Source of the DNA: Orrella marina
GTDB lineage: Bacteria > Pseudomonadota > Gammaproteobacteria > Burkholderiales > Burkholderiaceae_B
Assembly (NCBI RefSeq): GCF_003058465.1
Contig: NZ_CP028901.1
Coordinates: forward strand, 3,968,001 to 4,032,000
Direction: 5' to 3'
DNA: 64,000 nucleotides
Shown: piece by piece, positions 36,070-44,941 of the stretch
How the letters are laid out: every line of letters starts with the position of its first letter
How positions within the stretch are numbered: position 1 is the first letter of the stretch
Notes under the pieces: generated by a model
Database searches by the model: none
What the model saw: the letters and a program-made list of their open reading frames with translations, nothing else
Told to the model about the DNA's origin: nothing
Position numbers and translations under genes: made by a program

Positions 36070-37067
36070 ATGGACAGATCCATGCAGACACCATCACATA
36101 CAAAGTTTGAAGTGCCCACTTTTGCGGACGTTGAACACGCAGCACGTACGCTGGCCGGCGTTGCCACCCGCACCCCCGTGCTGCACAGTCGCACACTAAA
36201 CGGACGACTGGGGGCAGAAGTGTTTTTCAAGGCAGAACCCTTGCAAAGGACCGGTGCGTTCAAGTTCAGGGGGCTTACAACTCTATTGCCAATCTGGACG
36301 GGAACGCACGCAAGGCCGGGGTGCTGACCTACTCGTCTGGCAACCATGCCCAGGCCATCGCACTGGCTGGAAGCTTGCTGGGGGTCAAGACAACCATTGT
36401 CATGCCGCAGGACGCACCGGCCGCCAAGAAGGCGGCGACCCAGGGGTATGGTGCCAACATCGTCACCTATGATCGATACACCGCGGATCGTGAGGGAATT
36501 GCCAGCGAGATCGCCAGAGAAACAGGGGCGGTGATTATCCCGCCATATGATTATCCGCATGTGATCGCGGGTCAGGGTACGGCTGCAAAGGAACTGTTTG
36601 AGGATGTCGGACCGCTGGATGTGTTGCTGGTATGCCTGGGTGGGGGCGGCTTGCTGTCCGGCAGTGCACTTTCTGCGTCCGCACTTTCTCCTGGTTGCGA
36701 AGTCTACGGCGTTGAGCCGGAGCTTGGCAACGATGGTCAGCGTTCGTTCAGGTCTGGCGAGATCGTTACCATCACACCGCCCAAATCGATTGCCGATGGA
36801 GCTTTGACACCTTCTGTTGGCCGTTTGCCGTTTGCAATCATTCAGGACAAAGTCACCGATATTCTGACCGTCAGTGATGAACAACTGGTGCAGACGATGC
36901 GCTGGTTTGCCCAGCGCATGAAGCTGGTTGTTGAGCCTACAGGGTGTCTGGCTGCGGCGGCAGTGATGCAAGGTGTTTATCCCGTTCAGCCGGGTACCCG
37001 CATCGGTGTCATACTCAGTGGTGGTAATGTAGACTTGAGCGCATACGGTCATCTGCTGGCAGGTTGA
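36070..37067 (+). pseudogene. PLP-dependent serine/threonine dehydratase family enzyme, one frameshift as assembled
   Basis: Two frames join into one fold-type II enzyme: 'LQRTGAFKFRG' (PLP-binding Lys), then after the break 'YSSGNHAQAIALAG', 'LLVCLGGGGLLSG' (phosphate cup) and 'GVILSGGNVDL'. The break lies in a G5 run (36269-36273). One more G restores 'FRGAYNSIANLDGNARKAGV' and a 332-residue protein, normal for threonine ammonia-lyase and threo-3-hydroxyaspartate dehydratase. These remove water and ammonia from hydroxy-amino acids to give 2-oxo acids. No regulatory ACT domain is present, so it is a catabolic-type enzyme. It is divergent from ruvB. The break is probably a sequencing error. 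Confidence 0.82.
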
Positions 37068-37132
37068 GTGGGTGCGGTGAAGAAATGATGCTCCGACCGG
37101 GTTAGATCGGAGTGTGACTGGAGTGAACTGGC

Positions 37133-38062
37133 ATGAAGATTCTGGTGGTTGGTGGTTCAGGTTTTATTGGTCAGTACCTGATTGGCCGACTCGTCAAGGC
37201 CGAGCACAGGGTCTATGTGCCGACCCGGCGCCAGCCCAGTGCCCGGGAGTTGCTCGTATACCCGACTGTTACGGTCATGGAGCGTGACGTTCACGACGAT
37301 GCGCAACTCGATTCGATCGTACGCGGAATGGATGGGGTCATCAATCTGGTCGGTATTTTGCACAGCCGCCCGGGCGACCCTTACGGTCCTGATTTCGAGA
37401 AAGCGCATGTGGAGCTGCCGCGGCGACTTGCGCAGGCATGCGTTCGAAATGGCGTGCCCCGACTGCTCCATGTCAGCGCGCTTGGCGCCAGCCTCCAGGG
37501 TAGCAGCCAGTACCTGCGTTCAAAGGGAGCGGGTGAGGCGGCCTTGCAAGAGGTCTGTGCCAGTTCTGATTCGTTTCATGTCACGATTTTCCGGCCGTCG
37601 GTCGTATTTGGGCCAGGCGATCACTTCATGAATATGTTTGCCGGTTTGGCCAGATTCTTTCCAGTGCTGCCTCTTGCAGGTAGCACCGCCCGGATGCAGC
37701 CTGTGTTTGTGGGCGATGTTGCTCAGGCGATTGTCCGCTCCCTTGACAGGAGTGATGCCTGCGCGCAGGTGTATGAACTCGCCGGTCCGAAGGTCTATAC
37801 GCTGGGCGAACTGGTCGAACTTGCTGCGAAATGGAGTGGGCATCCCCGAAAGATTATTGCGCTACCCATGTCGATTGGTCGACTGCAGGCCAGGTTTTTT
37901 GAGATTCTGCCTGGAGAGCCCTTGATGAGCCGTGACAATCTCGATTCATTGCTGACGGACAATGTTCTGTCATCAGACTCTCAACAGTCCGTGCTGGGCA
38001 TCGTACCAACACCGCTCGAGGAGGTCGCGCCAGCCTATCTGCGTCGGCCAGCGGTCACCTGA
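37133..38062 (+). CDS. NAD(P)-binding epimerase/dehydratase-like protein, NDUFA9 type
   Basis: 309 residues with an N-terminal Rossmann motif 'VVGGSGFIGQYL' and an extended-SDR pattern ('INLVGIL' near 82, 'LHVSALGAS' near 118, 'IFRPSVVFGPGDHFMNMFA' near 150). The catalytic Tyr-x3-Lys is altered: 'YLRSKGAGE' keeps Tyr and Lys. This is the atypical SDR group annotated as complex I NDUFA9-like, common in betaproteobacteria. The function in bacteria is unproven; quinone or NADPH binding has been suggested for the mitochondrial homologue. It follows the dehydratase gene by 65 bases on the same strand. Confidence 0.85.
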   Translation: MKILVVGGSGFIGQYLIGRLVKAEHRVYVPTRRQPSARELLVYPTVTVMERDVHDDAQLDSIVRGMDGVINLVGILHSRPGDPYGPDFEKAHVELPRRLAQACVRNGVPRLLHVSALGASLQGSSQYLRSKGAGEAALQEVCASSDSFHVTIFRPSVVFGPGDHFMNMFAGLARFFPVLPLAGSTARMQPVFVGDVAQAIVRSLDRSDACAQVYELAGPKVYTLGELVELAAKWSGHPRKIIALPMSIGRLQARFFEILPGEPLMSRDNLDSLLTDNVLSSDSQQSVLGIVPTPLEEVAPAYLRRPAVT

Positions 38063-38387
38063 TCGCTGAGGTTAGTGGGCTCGAGGTCCGTCAGGACTGG
38101 GCAGCGAACCTATGCCTCCTGTCTGATATATCCATGTGTATGCTTGTTTCGCTGTCCTTGTAGATCAACTGTGCCGTTGGGCGTTCCTGGTTGCGCTGTT
38201 AGCTCCGGGAGTTTCTCCAATCCGCTTGTGTCGTCAATGTCAGGATCTGCATCAGAAGAAACGGACCCCGGGACAATCCTGGACGGGGGGTCAGGTGATC
38301 TGCCACGGCGACGACGTTTGTGTACGGTGCTTTTAGGGCGTAAGCTGCTGCTTTCTTCTACAAAACATAAAACTTTCTGGAGACTAT
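38063..38387. other. 325-base stretch without a recognised gene
   Basis: Short ORFs on both strands show no family motif. The final 30 bases before 38388 (TTTCTGGAGACTAT) carry a GGAG ribosome-binding site for the CMD-family gene. No hairpin of note. Confidence 0.45.
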
Positions 38388-38921
38388 ATGGCTCGCATTC
38401 CATACGCTGATCTCACCAATCCCGAGGCCAAACCACTGGTCGAGCGCATTGTCGCCGAACGCGGCGAGGTGCTCCATCTATACCAGATGCTCCTGCATAG
38501 CCCTCCGGTCGCAGAAGGCTGGCTCAAATATCTGACGGCTATTCGTCAGCAGTGTCAGCTATCTGGTGCCTTGCGTGAACTTGTGATCATGCGAGTGGCT
38601 CAGATCAACGGTGCTCCATACGAGGCAGACCAGCATCGTCCGTATGCATTGCGTGAAGGCGTATCTGAAAAACAGCTCGATGCTCTTCAGGACTGGTCCG
38701 AGCATCGAGACTTGTTTGACGAGATGCAGCGTGCCGTACTCGCCTATACCGATGCCATGACACGCGACATTCATGTGCCTGAGGAGATCGCTGCAGCCGT
38801 GCGCGAAGAGTTTGATCACCGGACACTGGTCGAACTGACGGCGACAATTGCTGCCTACAACATGGTTTCCCGCTTTCTGGAAGCGATGGCAATCCATTCC
38901 GATGATGATACGGCCGCCTGA
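38388..38921 (+). CDS. carboxymuconolactone decarboxylase family protein without the redox cysteines
   Basis: 177 residues, all-helical CMD/AhpD fold: 'LMLHSPPVAEGWLKY'-like segment near 35, 'LRELVIMRVAQINGAPYEADQHRPYALREGVSE' spanning about 63-95, and 'ELTATIAAYNMVSRFLEAM' at the end. In AhpD-type peroxidases this central segment carries Cys-x-x-Cys; here the positions are Asn/Gly/Ala/Tyr, so it cannot be a thiol peroxidase and is closer to the decarboxylase-like branch. The true substrate is unknown. A good GGAG precedes the ATG. It converges on the MscS-like gene, sharing a terminator. Confidence 0.85.
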   Translation: MARIPYADLTNPEAKPLVERIVAERGEVLHLYQMLLHSPPVAEGWLKYLTAIRQQCQLSGALRELVIMRVAQINGAPYEADQHRPYALREGVSEKQLDALQDWSEHRDLFDEMQRAVLAYTDAMTRDIHVPEEIAAAVREEFDHRTLVELTATIAAYNMVSRFLEAMAIHSDDDTAA

Positions 38922-38941
38922 CTGTTACTTGAAACGAAAGG

Positions 38942-38967
38942 AGCCAGCCGTCAATTGACGGCTGGCT
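38942..38967. terminator. bidirectional terminator, perfect 26-bp palindrome
   Basis: AGCCAGCCGTCAA (38942-38954) is exactly complementary to TTGACGGCTGGCT (38955-38967). It sits between the converging CMD and MscS-like genes and contains the stop codon of the latter (38951-38953), so the last codons of the channel gene form one arm. There is no long T run on either side. Confidence 0.7.
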
Positions 38968-40675
38968 GTGGTCGGGCCAGCTCAATTCCCATGGTTTCGA
39001 TCGAGCGCAGGATGTCCAGCAGCAGTTCTTCTTGCACAGCCAGAAACCGGGAGTAGTCGTCGGTTGGCACCTGGGCACGCACCTCGATATCAAGCTGGCC
39101 TGGCGCCATGCCGATCAGGCGCACGCGAGGTGTTCCCTTGCCTTGTTCCACCATGGCGTGTGACGCCACCAGTGATCTGATGGTTGCGAGCAAGGTATCA
39201 ACCTTGTCGATTGGCGTGTTGTTTCGCAGGCAGATCGTCTGTTGCATCAGACATCTGTTGCGGCGCGTCAGGTTGATGATCTGCATCTTGGCTAGATCAC
39301 TGTTTGGAACTGTCACAAGCGTCCCGTCAAGGGCGCGTATTCTACTTGAGCGACTGCCGACCATTTCGACTGTTCCTCGTTCGGATCCGAAGCTGATGGT
39401 TTCCCCAATCCTGAACGGACGATCAGCAAACAGTGAGAGCCCCCCGAACAGATTCTCGATCGTAGACTGGGACGCAAGCGCCAAGGCGAAGCCACCGGCA
39501 CCGACCCCTGCAACCAGGCCGAGGGCCGGAATCCCCATTTCGTTCGCACCGTAAATGAGGATGCCACCAGACGACCCAATCGCAAAGATTCTGGCCGTCA
39601 GCCGAAGCAGATGTGCATCGAAGCTGTTGCTAGCAACCTTGGGCGAGTGGATGATGACTTCCACCAACAAAAAGGATGCGATCCAGGCTGCCCAGGCAGA
39701 AACGCCGTAGAGGAAGGCTGTGGTCAGTAACACCTCCGCTTGCGCAAACACGCCTGACGGATTGATATGGTCGATCACGAACCAGACGCTGACAAAATAA
39801 AGCACCAGCAAACACATCGGCATCGTGAATCGCCAGGCAAGTCGCTGCAGCGCTGACCCGTGCCGGCTTCGCCTTGCAATCAGTCGACTCCACCCGTATG
39901 CCATAAGAATGACAAACAGGCCAACCAGGGTAATCGCGATCATTTTCCAGATTGGCGTGTTGAGGTGGATGGCTTTAAGTGATTCAGGAATGCGGTCGAC
40001 AATCGCGTCCGGGAAAAGAGGGCCGGTTGCGTGGATATGTTCGAGGCGCATGCGGGGGTAACGGCGCGGCTGAATCGGTGCATGATCGACCAGACGCAGC
40101 ATATATTCTTGCAAGTGATGAATGCTCTGCGCAGTGAACAGATATTCGCCAGCATGCGGACCGGATTGCACTCTGGCGATCTGGATGTCGGTTCCCGGAA
40201 TAGTCCATCGAGGCGGGAGATCGGACTCTCCGGGAAGGGCACCCGGGATTGTGTCGATGTCAACGGCAGATAGTCTTGCCAGAATGTCGGCGAGATAGGT
40301 AATCGCCGCGTTTCCGGCCTTGACTCGGTTGGCCGGCGGTATTTCGCTCAGATCGAGCAGGCTGCGCAATCGGCTGAAGGTATATCTGATTTCTGCGAGG
40401 TTCTCGAATGTCTTCTGGTCTTTGTACTGCGCATGCTGCTCTTCAAGCTGATGAATGCCCGCAACAAGTGATGCGTAGGTCCCGCCAGGACTGTAACGGT
40501 TGACCGGCGCAAGCGCACTGTGTGCGGGCGTCAGAGAGGTTGTTGCGTGCGCGGCGGATAATGTGCCGGACATGGACAGCGTGAACAAGGCTAACAGGAA
40601 GAGCAGGCCGATGAAACGCGTTAGTCTCAGGCCTGGATGGCCACGTCGAGAAATATGCATCGATGACATATCCAT
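38951..40675 (-). CDS. MscS-family mechanosensitive channel
   Basis: 574 residues from ATG 40675. An N-terminal signal or first helix (about 15-45) is followed by a periplasmic domain with coiled-coil character (about 70-240). Next come four membrane segments (about 255-420), with the pore helix 'AGVGAGGFALALASQSTIEN', then the cytoplasmic beta domain 'DRPFRIGETISFGSERGTVE' and 'TVPNSDLAKMQIINLTRR'. It is longer than MscS (286), like the YnaI/YbdG or plant-type MSL proteins. It opens under membrane tension to protect against hypo-osmotic shock. Starts at 40669 or 40660 are also possible, since no Shine-Dalgarno decides. Confidence 0.9.
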   Translation of the reverse strand: MDMSSMHISRRGHPGLRLTRFIGLLFLLALFTLSMSGTLSAAHATTSLTPAHSALAPVNRYSPGGTYASLVAGIHQLEEQHAQYKDQKTFENLAEIRYTFSRLRSLLDLSEIPPANRVKAGNAAITYLADILARLSAVDIDTIPGALPGESDLPPRWTIPGTDIQIARVQSGPHAGEYLFTAQSIHHLQEYMLRLVDHAPIQPRRYPRMRLEHIHATGPLFPDAIVDRIPESLKAIHLNTPIWKMIAITLVGLFVILMAYGWSRLIARRSRHGSALQRLAWRFTMPMCLLVLYFVSVWFVIDHINPSGVFAQAEVLLTTAFLYGVSAWAAWIASFLLVEVIIHSPKVASNSFDAHLLRLTARIFAIGSSGGILIYGANEMGIPALGLVAGVGAGGFALALASQSTIENLFGGLSLFADRPFRIGETISFGSERGTVEMVGSRSSRIRALDGTLVTVPNSDLAKMQIINLTRRNRCLMQQTICLRNNTPIDKVDTLLATIRSLVASHAMVEQGKGTPRVRLIGMAPGQLDIEVRAQVPTDDYSRFLAVQEELLLDILRSIETMGIELARPQPAVN

Positions 40676-40767
40676 AATGTAAAGGACATTCAAGCGCAAG
40701 TATGCAGGGGATTTACGACGATCCTGTTGCGAAAAGATCAACTCACAGAAGCGCAGAAGCGGGGTCG

Positions 40768-41340
40768 CTACCGCGCCAGATGCTTGAGCGCAAGCCGGAT
40801 ACCTTCAGATACCTCAACGCCTTCGGGCAGGGATTTGACCGCTGCGGCACATTCCTTCTCCGAGTAACCCAGTGCGGTCAGCGCTGCCAGAATGTCGGCA
40901 TGGTTCGAGACAAACGCCTGCGTGCCAAGCGTAAGGTCTGCGCCAAGTTTACCTTTCATTTCGAGCAGCAGTCGCTCGGCAGTTTTCTTTCCGATACCGG
41001 GGACACGCACAAGTCTTGCGGTCTCCTGGGTGCTGATGGCGTGTGCCAGATCGTCGACCGACAGGCCTGAGAGCACGGCCAGTGCAATTCTTGCGCCGAT
41101 ACCGGTGACTTTGATCAATTCGCGAAACGCAGCCCGCTCCTGCGGGCTGGCGAATCCATAGAGCAACTGGGCATCTTCGCGCACGACGTGATGAATCAGC
41201 AAGGTGACTTCTGCTCCGAGATCGGGCAGATTGTAGAAGGTCGCCATGGATACATCGATTTCGTAACCGACACCGTGGACATCCAGTCCGACTCTGGGAG
41301 GGGACTTCTCGTATAGCTTGCCAGTCAGTCGACCAATCAT
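40768..41340 (-). CDS. ruvA: Holliday junction DNA helicase subunit RuvA
   Basis: 190 residues from ATG 41340 ('[15 protein letters not shown]'). It shows an OB-fold domain I, two helix-hairpin-helix motifs ('[18 protein letters not shown]' near 75, '[19 protein letters not shown]' near 110) and a C-terminal domain III that contacts RuvB ('[16 protein letters not shown]'). RuvA tetramers bind four-way junctions and load RuvB. The start overlaps the ruvC stop by four bases (ATGA). ruvB is not next to it but lies at 35-36 kb on the same strand. Confidence 0.95.
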   Translation of the reverse strand: MIGRLTGKLYEKSPPRVGLDVHGVGYEIDVSMATFYNLPDLGAEVTLLIHHVVREDAQLLYGFASPQERAAFRELIKVTGIGARIALAVLSGLSVDDLAHAISTQETARLVRVPGIGKKTAERLLLEMKGKLGADLTLGTQAFVSNHADILAALTALGYSEKECAAAVKSLPEGVEVSEGIRLALKHLAR

Positions 41341-41918
41341 CGTGACGATTCTCCAGGAAGTTCTTTCAAACGAAGCCGGCCTCGACGAGACCCTGACCGG
41401 GTCGACCGCCCAGCTCCCACACTCCACCCCATTTTTTCTAGTTGAACCGCCAGTGGCGCCATATGCGCATGACAGATGGCGCAGGCGAGGGCATCAGCTG
41501 GATCCGATCCGGGTGTTGCGTTGAGGTTGAGCAATCGCTGCACCATGTCTTGCACCTGCTGCTTGGCCGCTTTACCGTGTCCCACGACGGATTTCTTGAT
41601 CTGTAATGCCGTGTACTCGTGGACCAGAAGATCACTGTCAGCCAGCGCACACAACGCCGCACCACGGGCCTGACCAAGCAGCAAGGTGGTTTGCGGGTTG
41701 GTGTTGACGAACACAATTTCGAGTGCAGCCACATCAGGACGCGTATCACGCACCACTTCACGCAGGTTGTCCAGAATGATTTTCAGTCGGGCAGGCAGGG
41801 TCGCCTGGGCGTCAATCAAAATGGTGCCACTTGCGACATACTGCATGTTTGCACCTTGTACGTCGATCACCCCGAAGCCTGTGCGCCTGAGTCCGGGGTC
41901 AACGCCCAGTATCCGCAT
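41337..41918 (-). CDS. ruvC: crossover junction endodeoxyribonuclease RuvC
   Basis: 193 residues from ATG 41918 ('[19 protein letters not shown]'). Acidic catalytic residues fall at Asp7, Glu in '[13 protein letters not shown]' (near 67), and the Asp pair in '[15 protein letters not shown]' (near 140). RuvC cuts Holliday junctions symmetrically with RuvAB. The C-terminus has a basic, Arg/Ser-rich tail. A GTG one codon upstream could also start it. It is between purH and ruvA. Confidence 0.95.
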   Translation of the reverse strand: MRILGVDPGLRRTGFGVIDVQGANMQYVASGTILIDAQATLPARLKIILDNLREVVRDTRPDVAALEIVFVNTNPQTTLLLGQARGAALCALADSDLLVHEYTALQIKKSVVGHGKAAKQQVQDMVQRLLNLNATPGSDPADALACAICHAHMAPLAVQLEKMGWSVGAGRSTRSGSRRGRLRLKELPGESSR

Positions 41919-41927
41919 CACGCCGCC

Positions 41928-43520
41928 TTAGTGACGGAAATGTCGCATGCCAGTCAGTACCATGACGACTCCACGCTCGTTGGCAGCGGAAATGACCTCT
42001 TCGTCGCGCATGCTGCCGCCTGGTTGAATGACACACTTTGCGCCTGCATCAACCACGACGTCCAGACCGTCACGGAACGGAAAAAATGCGTCTGAGGCCA
42101 CTGCGCTGCCCTGCAGAGACAAACCTGCATTCTGGGCCTTGATGCTTGCGATGCGGGCGGAATCAACCCGACTCATCTGGCCTGCACCGACCCCTAGCGT
42201 CATGCCCTGACCTGCATACACAATTGCGTTGGATTTGACGAACTTGGCCACCTTCCAGGCAAACAGCATATCCTGCATTTGTTCTTGCGTGGGTTTGAGG
42301 TCACTCACCACCTTGAGAGCGCTCATGTCCAGCGTTTCGCTGTCTGGTGTCTGGACTAGCCAGCCGCCGCCCACGCGCTTGATGTCAAAGGTGTTCTGCG
42401 CGGTGCCTAGTGGTACTTCAAGTACCCGGACGTTCTTCTTGTGTCCCAGGACCGACAATGCCGAGCCTTCGTAGGCAGGGGCGAGAAGAACTTCAAGAAA
42501 CTGGCCTGATACCGCTTCCGCCGTGGATGCGTCGACAGGCCTGTTAAAGGCAATGATGCCGCCAAAGGCCGAGGTCGGATCAGTCCGGAGTGCTTTCTGA
42601 TAGGCCTCGTAGATGGTTTCTCCAGTTGCAACTCCGCACGGATTGGCATGCTTGATGATGACGCATGCGGGACCCTCGAAGCTGCGTACACACTCCCAGG
42701 CGGCGTCGGCATCGGCAATGTTGTTGTATGAGAGTTCCTTGCCCTGCAATTGCCGGAAATTGGCGAGCAGCCCACTGCCGGAGACCGGGTCGCGATAGAA
42801 AGCAGCCGACTGCTGGGGATTCTCGCCGTAGCGCAGTGTCTGTTCGCGCTGGACCTGCATGGTCAGCGTACGAGGCCAGCTCTCGCGTTCGGCACATGTC
42901 TGGGCATCGGGTTCCTGCGCCGTGAGGCTGCTCAGATAGCTTGCAATGGCACCATCGTAGGCTGCCGTGTGCGCATACACCTTGGTCGCCAGAGACAGGC
43001 GCAATGCGAAGCTGGTTTGTCCGTGATGCTGGTCCATCTCCTGGAGCACCCGGGTGTAATCTGCCGGATCAATGACGACGGTGACGCCGCCAGCTTTATT
43101 GCCATGGTTCTTCGCAGCTGCGCGCAGCATCGCTGGTCCGCCGATGTCAATGTTCTCGATCGCGTCGTCGAACGTGCAGTCAGGTCTGGCAATCGTTTCG
43201 CGAAACGGATAGAGATTCACAACTAGCAGGTCGATCCGGTCGATGCCGTGTTGCGCCAGCGTGTCCATATGCTCGGTGGTGTCGCGTCTGGCCAGCAGGC
43301 CGGCATGAATCCGGGGATGCAGGGTTTTGACGCGGCCATCGAGAATCTCTGGCGAGCCGGTATGGTCAGCTACTTCGGTCACAGGCAAACCGGCTTGGGC
43401 AAGCTGTCTGGCTGTTCCCCCTGTTGAGAGAAGTCGGACATTTCGCGCATGCAGAGCCCGGGCGAAGTCGATGACACCGGTTTTATCGGAAACAGAGATC
43501 AGTGCGGTCTGGATTTTCAT
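41928..43520 (-). CDS. purH: bifunctional AICAR formyltransferase/IMP cyclohydrolase
   Basis: 530 residues from ATG 43520 ('[15 protein letters not shown]'). The IMP cyclohydrolase domain (about 1-200, '[13 protein letters not shown]', '[15 protein letters not shown]') is followed by the AICAR transformylase domain with '[11 protein letters not shown]' near 280 and '[12 protein letters not shown]' near 310. It catalyses the last two steps of purine synthesis. A TTG six codons upstream gives non-family residues and is rejected. It sits between fis and ruvC, a common betaproteobacterial order. Confidence 0.96.
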   Translation of the reverse strand: MKIQTALISVSDKTGVIDFARALHARNVRLLSTGGTARQLAQAGLPVTEVADHTGSPEILDGRVKTLHPRIHAGLLARRDTTEHMDTLAQHGIDRIDLLVVNLYPFRETIARPDCTFDDAIENIDIGGPAMLRAAAKNHGNKAGGVTVVIDPADYTRVLQEMDQHHGQTSFALRLSLATKVYAHTAAYDGAIASYLSSLTAQEPDAQTCAERESWPRTLTMQVQREQTLRYGENPQQSAAFYRDPVSGSGLLANFRQLQGKELSYNNIADADAAWECVRSFEGPACVIIKHANPCGVATGETIYEAYQKALRTDPTSAFGGIIAFNRPVDASTAEAVSGQFLEVLLAPAYEGSALSVLGHKKNVRVLEVPLGTAQNTFDIKRVGGGWLVQTPDSETLDMSALKVVSDLKPTQEQMQDMLFAWKVAKFVKSNAIVYAGQGMTLGVGAGQMSRVDSARIASIKAQNAGLSLQGSAVASDAFFPFRDGLDVVVDAGAKCVIQPGGSMRDEEVISAANERGVVMVLTGMRHFRH

Positions 43521-43562
43521 GATGGTCGGCTCGTTCAATCAGGGAATCGTAAGGGGCTGGGC

Positions 43563-43805
43563 TCAGTCGTCGATCAGTTTGTGTGCAAGAAGCTTCTTGC
43601 GCAACGTGTTGCGCGTGATGCCGAGATACACCGCTGCGCGTGACTGGTTGCCTTGTGCTCGTTCCATGGCGGCTTCAAGCAACGGCTTCTCGACACAGGA
43701 GATAACCATGTCCCACATGCCGCGAGGCTCAATGTCACCGAGATCTTCGAAGTAAGCTTTTAGATTGAGTCGGACAGACTCATCAAGGGATGGAATGGTT
43801 TTCAT
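43563..43805 (-). CDS. fis: Fis-family nucleoid protein / transcription regulator
   Basis: 80 residues. The C-terminal helix-turn-helix 'GNQSRAAVYLGITRNTLRKK' is the Fis DNA-binding motif, preceded by the dimerisation helix. The protein is shorter than E. coli Fis (98) at the N-terminus, as usual in betaproteobacteria. Fis bends DNA and stimulates growth-linked promoters and some site-specific recombinases. The gene lies 36 bases after dusB, in the conserved dusB-fis pair. Confidence 0.92.
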   Translation of the reverse strand: MKTIPSLDESVRLNLKAYFEDLGDIEPRGMWDMVISCVEKPLLEAAMERAQGNQSRAAVYLGITRNTLRKKLLAHKLIDD

Positions 43806-43841
43806 GTCGTGTTCAAAAGGTCAGTCAGGCAGGTGTTCCGG

Positions 43842-44855
43842 TCAGGCAGCCAGCTCAAGCGGTGCAAGTGCGTCCGTTTGAGTGGCCTGATGCCTGAGCC
43901 AGGATTCGATAGTCTGATATTGTTCCGAGGTGGTTTCCAGTACGTTGATCTGATCAATCAGCGTCTGGCTTGCGGGCATATCTGACAGGTACCAGCCTAT
44001 GTGCTTGCGCGCTGTTCGCACTCCGGTGTACTCACCGTAAAATCGGTAGTGATCATCCAGGTGCGTCAGCAGCAGTTCGGTCAGTTCCTGCAGGGAGGGT
44101 GGTTCAAGTTTTTTTCCTGTTCTCAGGAAATGGTCGACTTCCCTGAAAATCCAGGGGCGACCCATGGCGGCCCGGCCAATCATGACAGCATCAGCGCCAG
44201 TCCATGCGAGGACCGCCCGTGCTTTTTCCGGGCTGTCGATGTCGCCGTTGGCAATGACAGGGATACGTGATTGTGCCTTGACAGCCTTGATCGTATCGTA
44301 CTCGGCCTGTCCTTCGTAGCGATCGGCTCGAGTTCTTCCGTGTAACGTCAGCGCTGCAATGCCGGCCTGTTCAGCCAGTCGGGCGATCCGCAGGGCATTC
44401 CGGCTTTCACGATCCCAGCCGGTCCGGGTCTTGAGGGTGACGGGTACGCCAAGAGGGGCGCAAACCGAGACAACCGACTCCAGAATTTGCTGGACCAGCG
44501 GTTCATTTCTGAGTAAAGCTGACCCAGAGGCCACCTTGCACACTTTCTTGACGGGGCAACCCATGTTGATGTCGATGATTCGGGCGCCTTTGTCGATATT
44601 GAAGCGTGCAGCCTGTGCCATCATGGCGGGATCTGCGCCTGCAATTTGTACAGTAACCGGATCAATTTCGCCCTCATGGTTCAGGCGTCTCGATGACTTG
44701 ACGCTGTCCCAGAGAGCAGGATTACTGGCAGCCATTTCTGATATGGCGTGTCCTGCGCCTAGCCGTTTGCATAACTGACGGAAAGGACGATCCGTCACGC
44801 CTGCCATGGGCGCGACAAATACGGGGTTGGGGAGTTGCCAGGAACCGATCTGCAT
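43842..44855 (-). CDS. dusB: tRNA-dihydrouridine synthase B
   Basis: 337 residues forming an FMN TIM barrel: 'NPVFVAPMAGVTDRPFRQL' at 10-28, 'DINMGCPVKKVCKVASGSAL' near 97 with the catalytic Cys, 'LTLHGRTRADRYEG' near 170, and 'PVIANGDIDSPEKA' near 200. It reduces specific uridines in tRNA (U17 in E. coli) with NADPH. It is the first gene of the dusB-fis-purH-ruvC-ruvA run. Confidence 0.95.
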   Translation of the reverse strand: MQIGSWQLPNPVFVAPMAGVTDRPFRQLCKRLGAGHAISEMAASNPALWDSVKSSRRLNHEGEIDPVTVQIAGADPAMMAQAARFNIDKGARIIDINMGCPVKKVCKVASGSALLRNEPLVQQILESVVSVCAPLGVPVTLKTRTGWDRESRNALRIARLAEQAGIAALTLHGRTRADRYEGQAEYDTIKAVKAQSRIPVIANGDIDSPEKARAVLAWTGADAVMIGRAAMGRPWIFREVDHFLRTGKKLEPPSLQELTELLLTHLDDHYRFYGEYTGVRTARKHIGWYLSDMPASQTLIDQINVLETTSEQYQTIESWLRHQATQTDALAPLELAA

Positions 44856-44909
44856 GGGGTTATTGTATAGGACGGGGCAGGCTCCGGTTGACCTGCGTCC
44901 ATCTGCACC

Positions 44910-44933
44910 CGCGTCAGGACCTCACCTGACGCG
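44910..44933 (-). terminator. hairpin downstream of the Ubi hydroxylase gene
   Basis: CGCGTCAGG (44910-44918) pairs with CCTGACGCG (44925-44933) around a six-base loop, directly after the stop codon at 44942. No T run follows, so it may be a Rho-assisted or weak terminator. It separates this gene from the dusB run downstream. Confidence 0.55.
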
Positions 44934-44941
44934 ATTACAGA

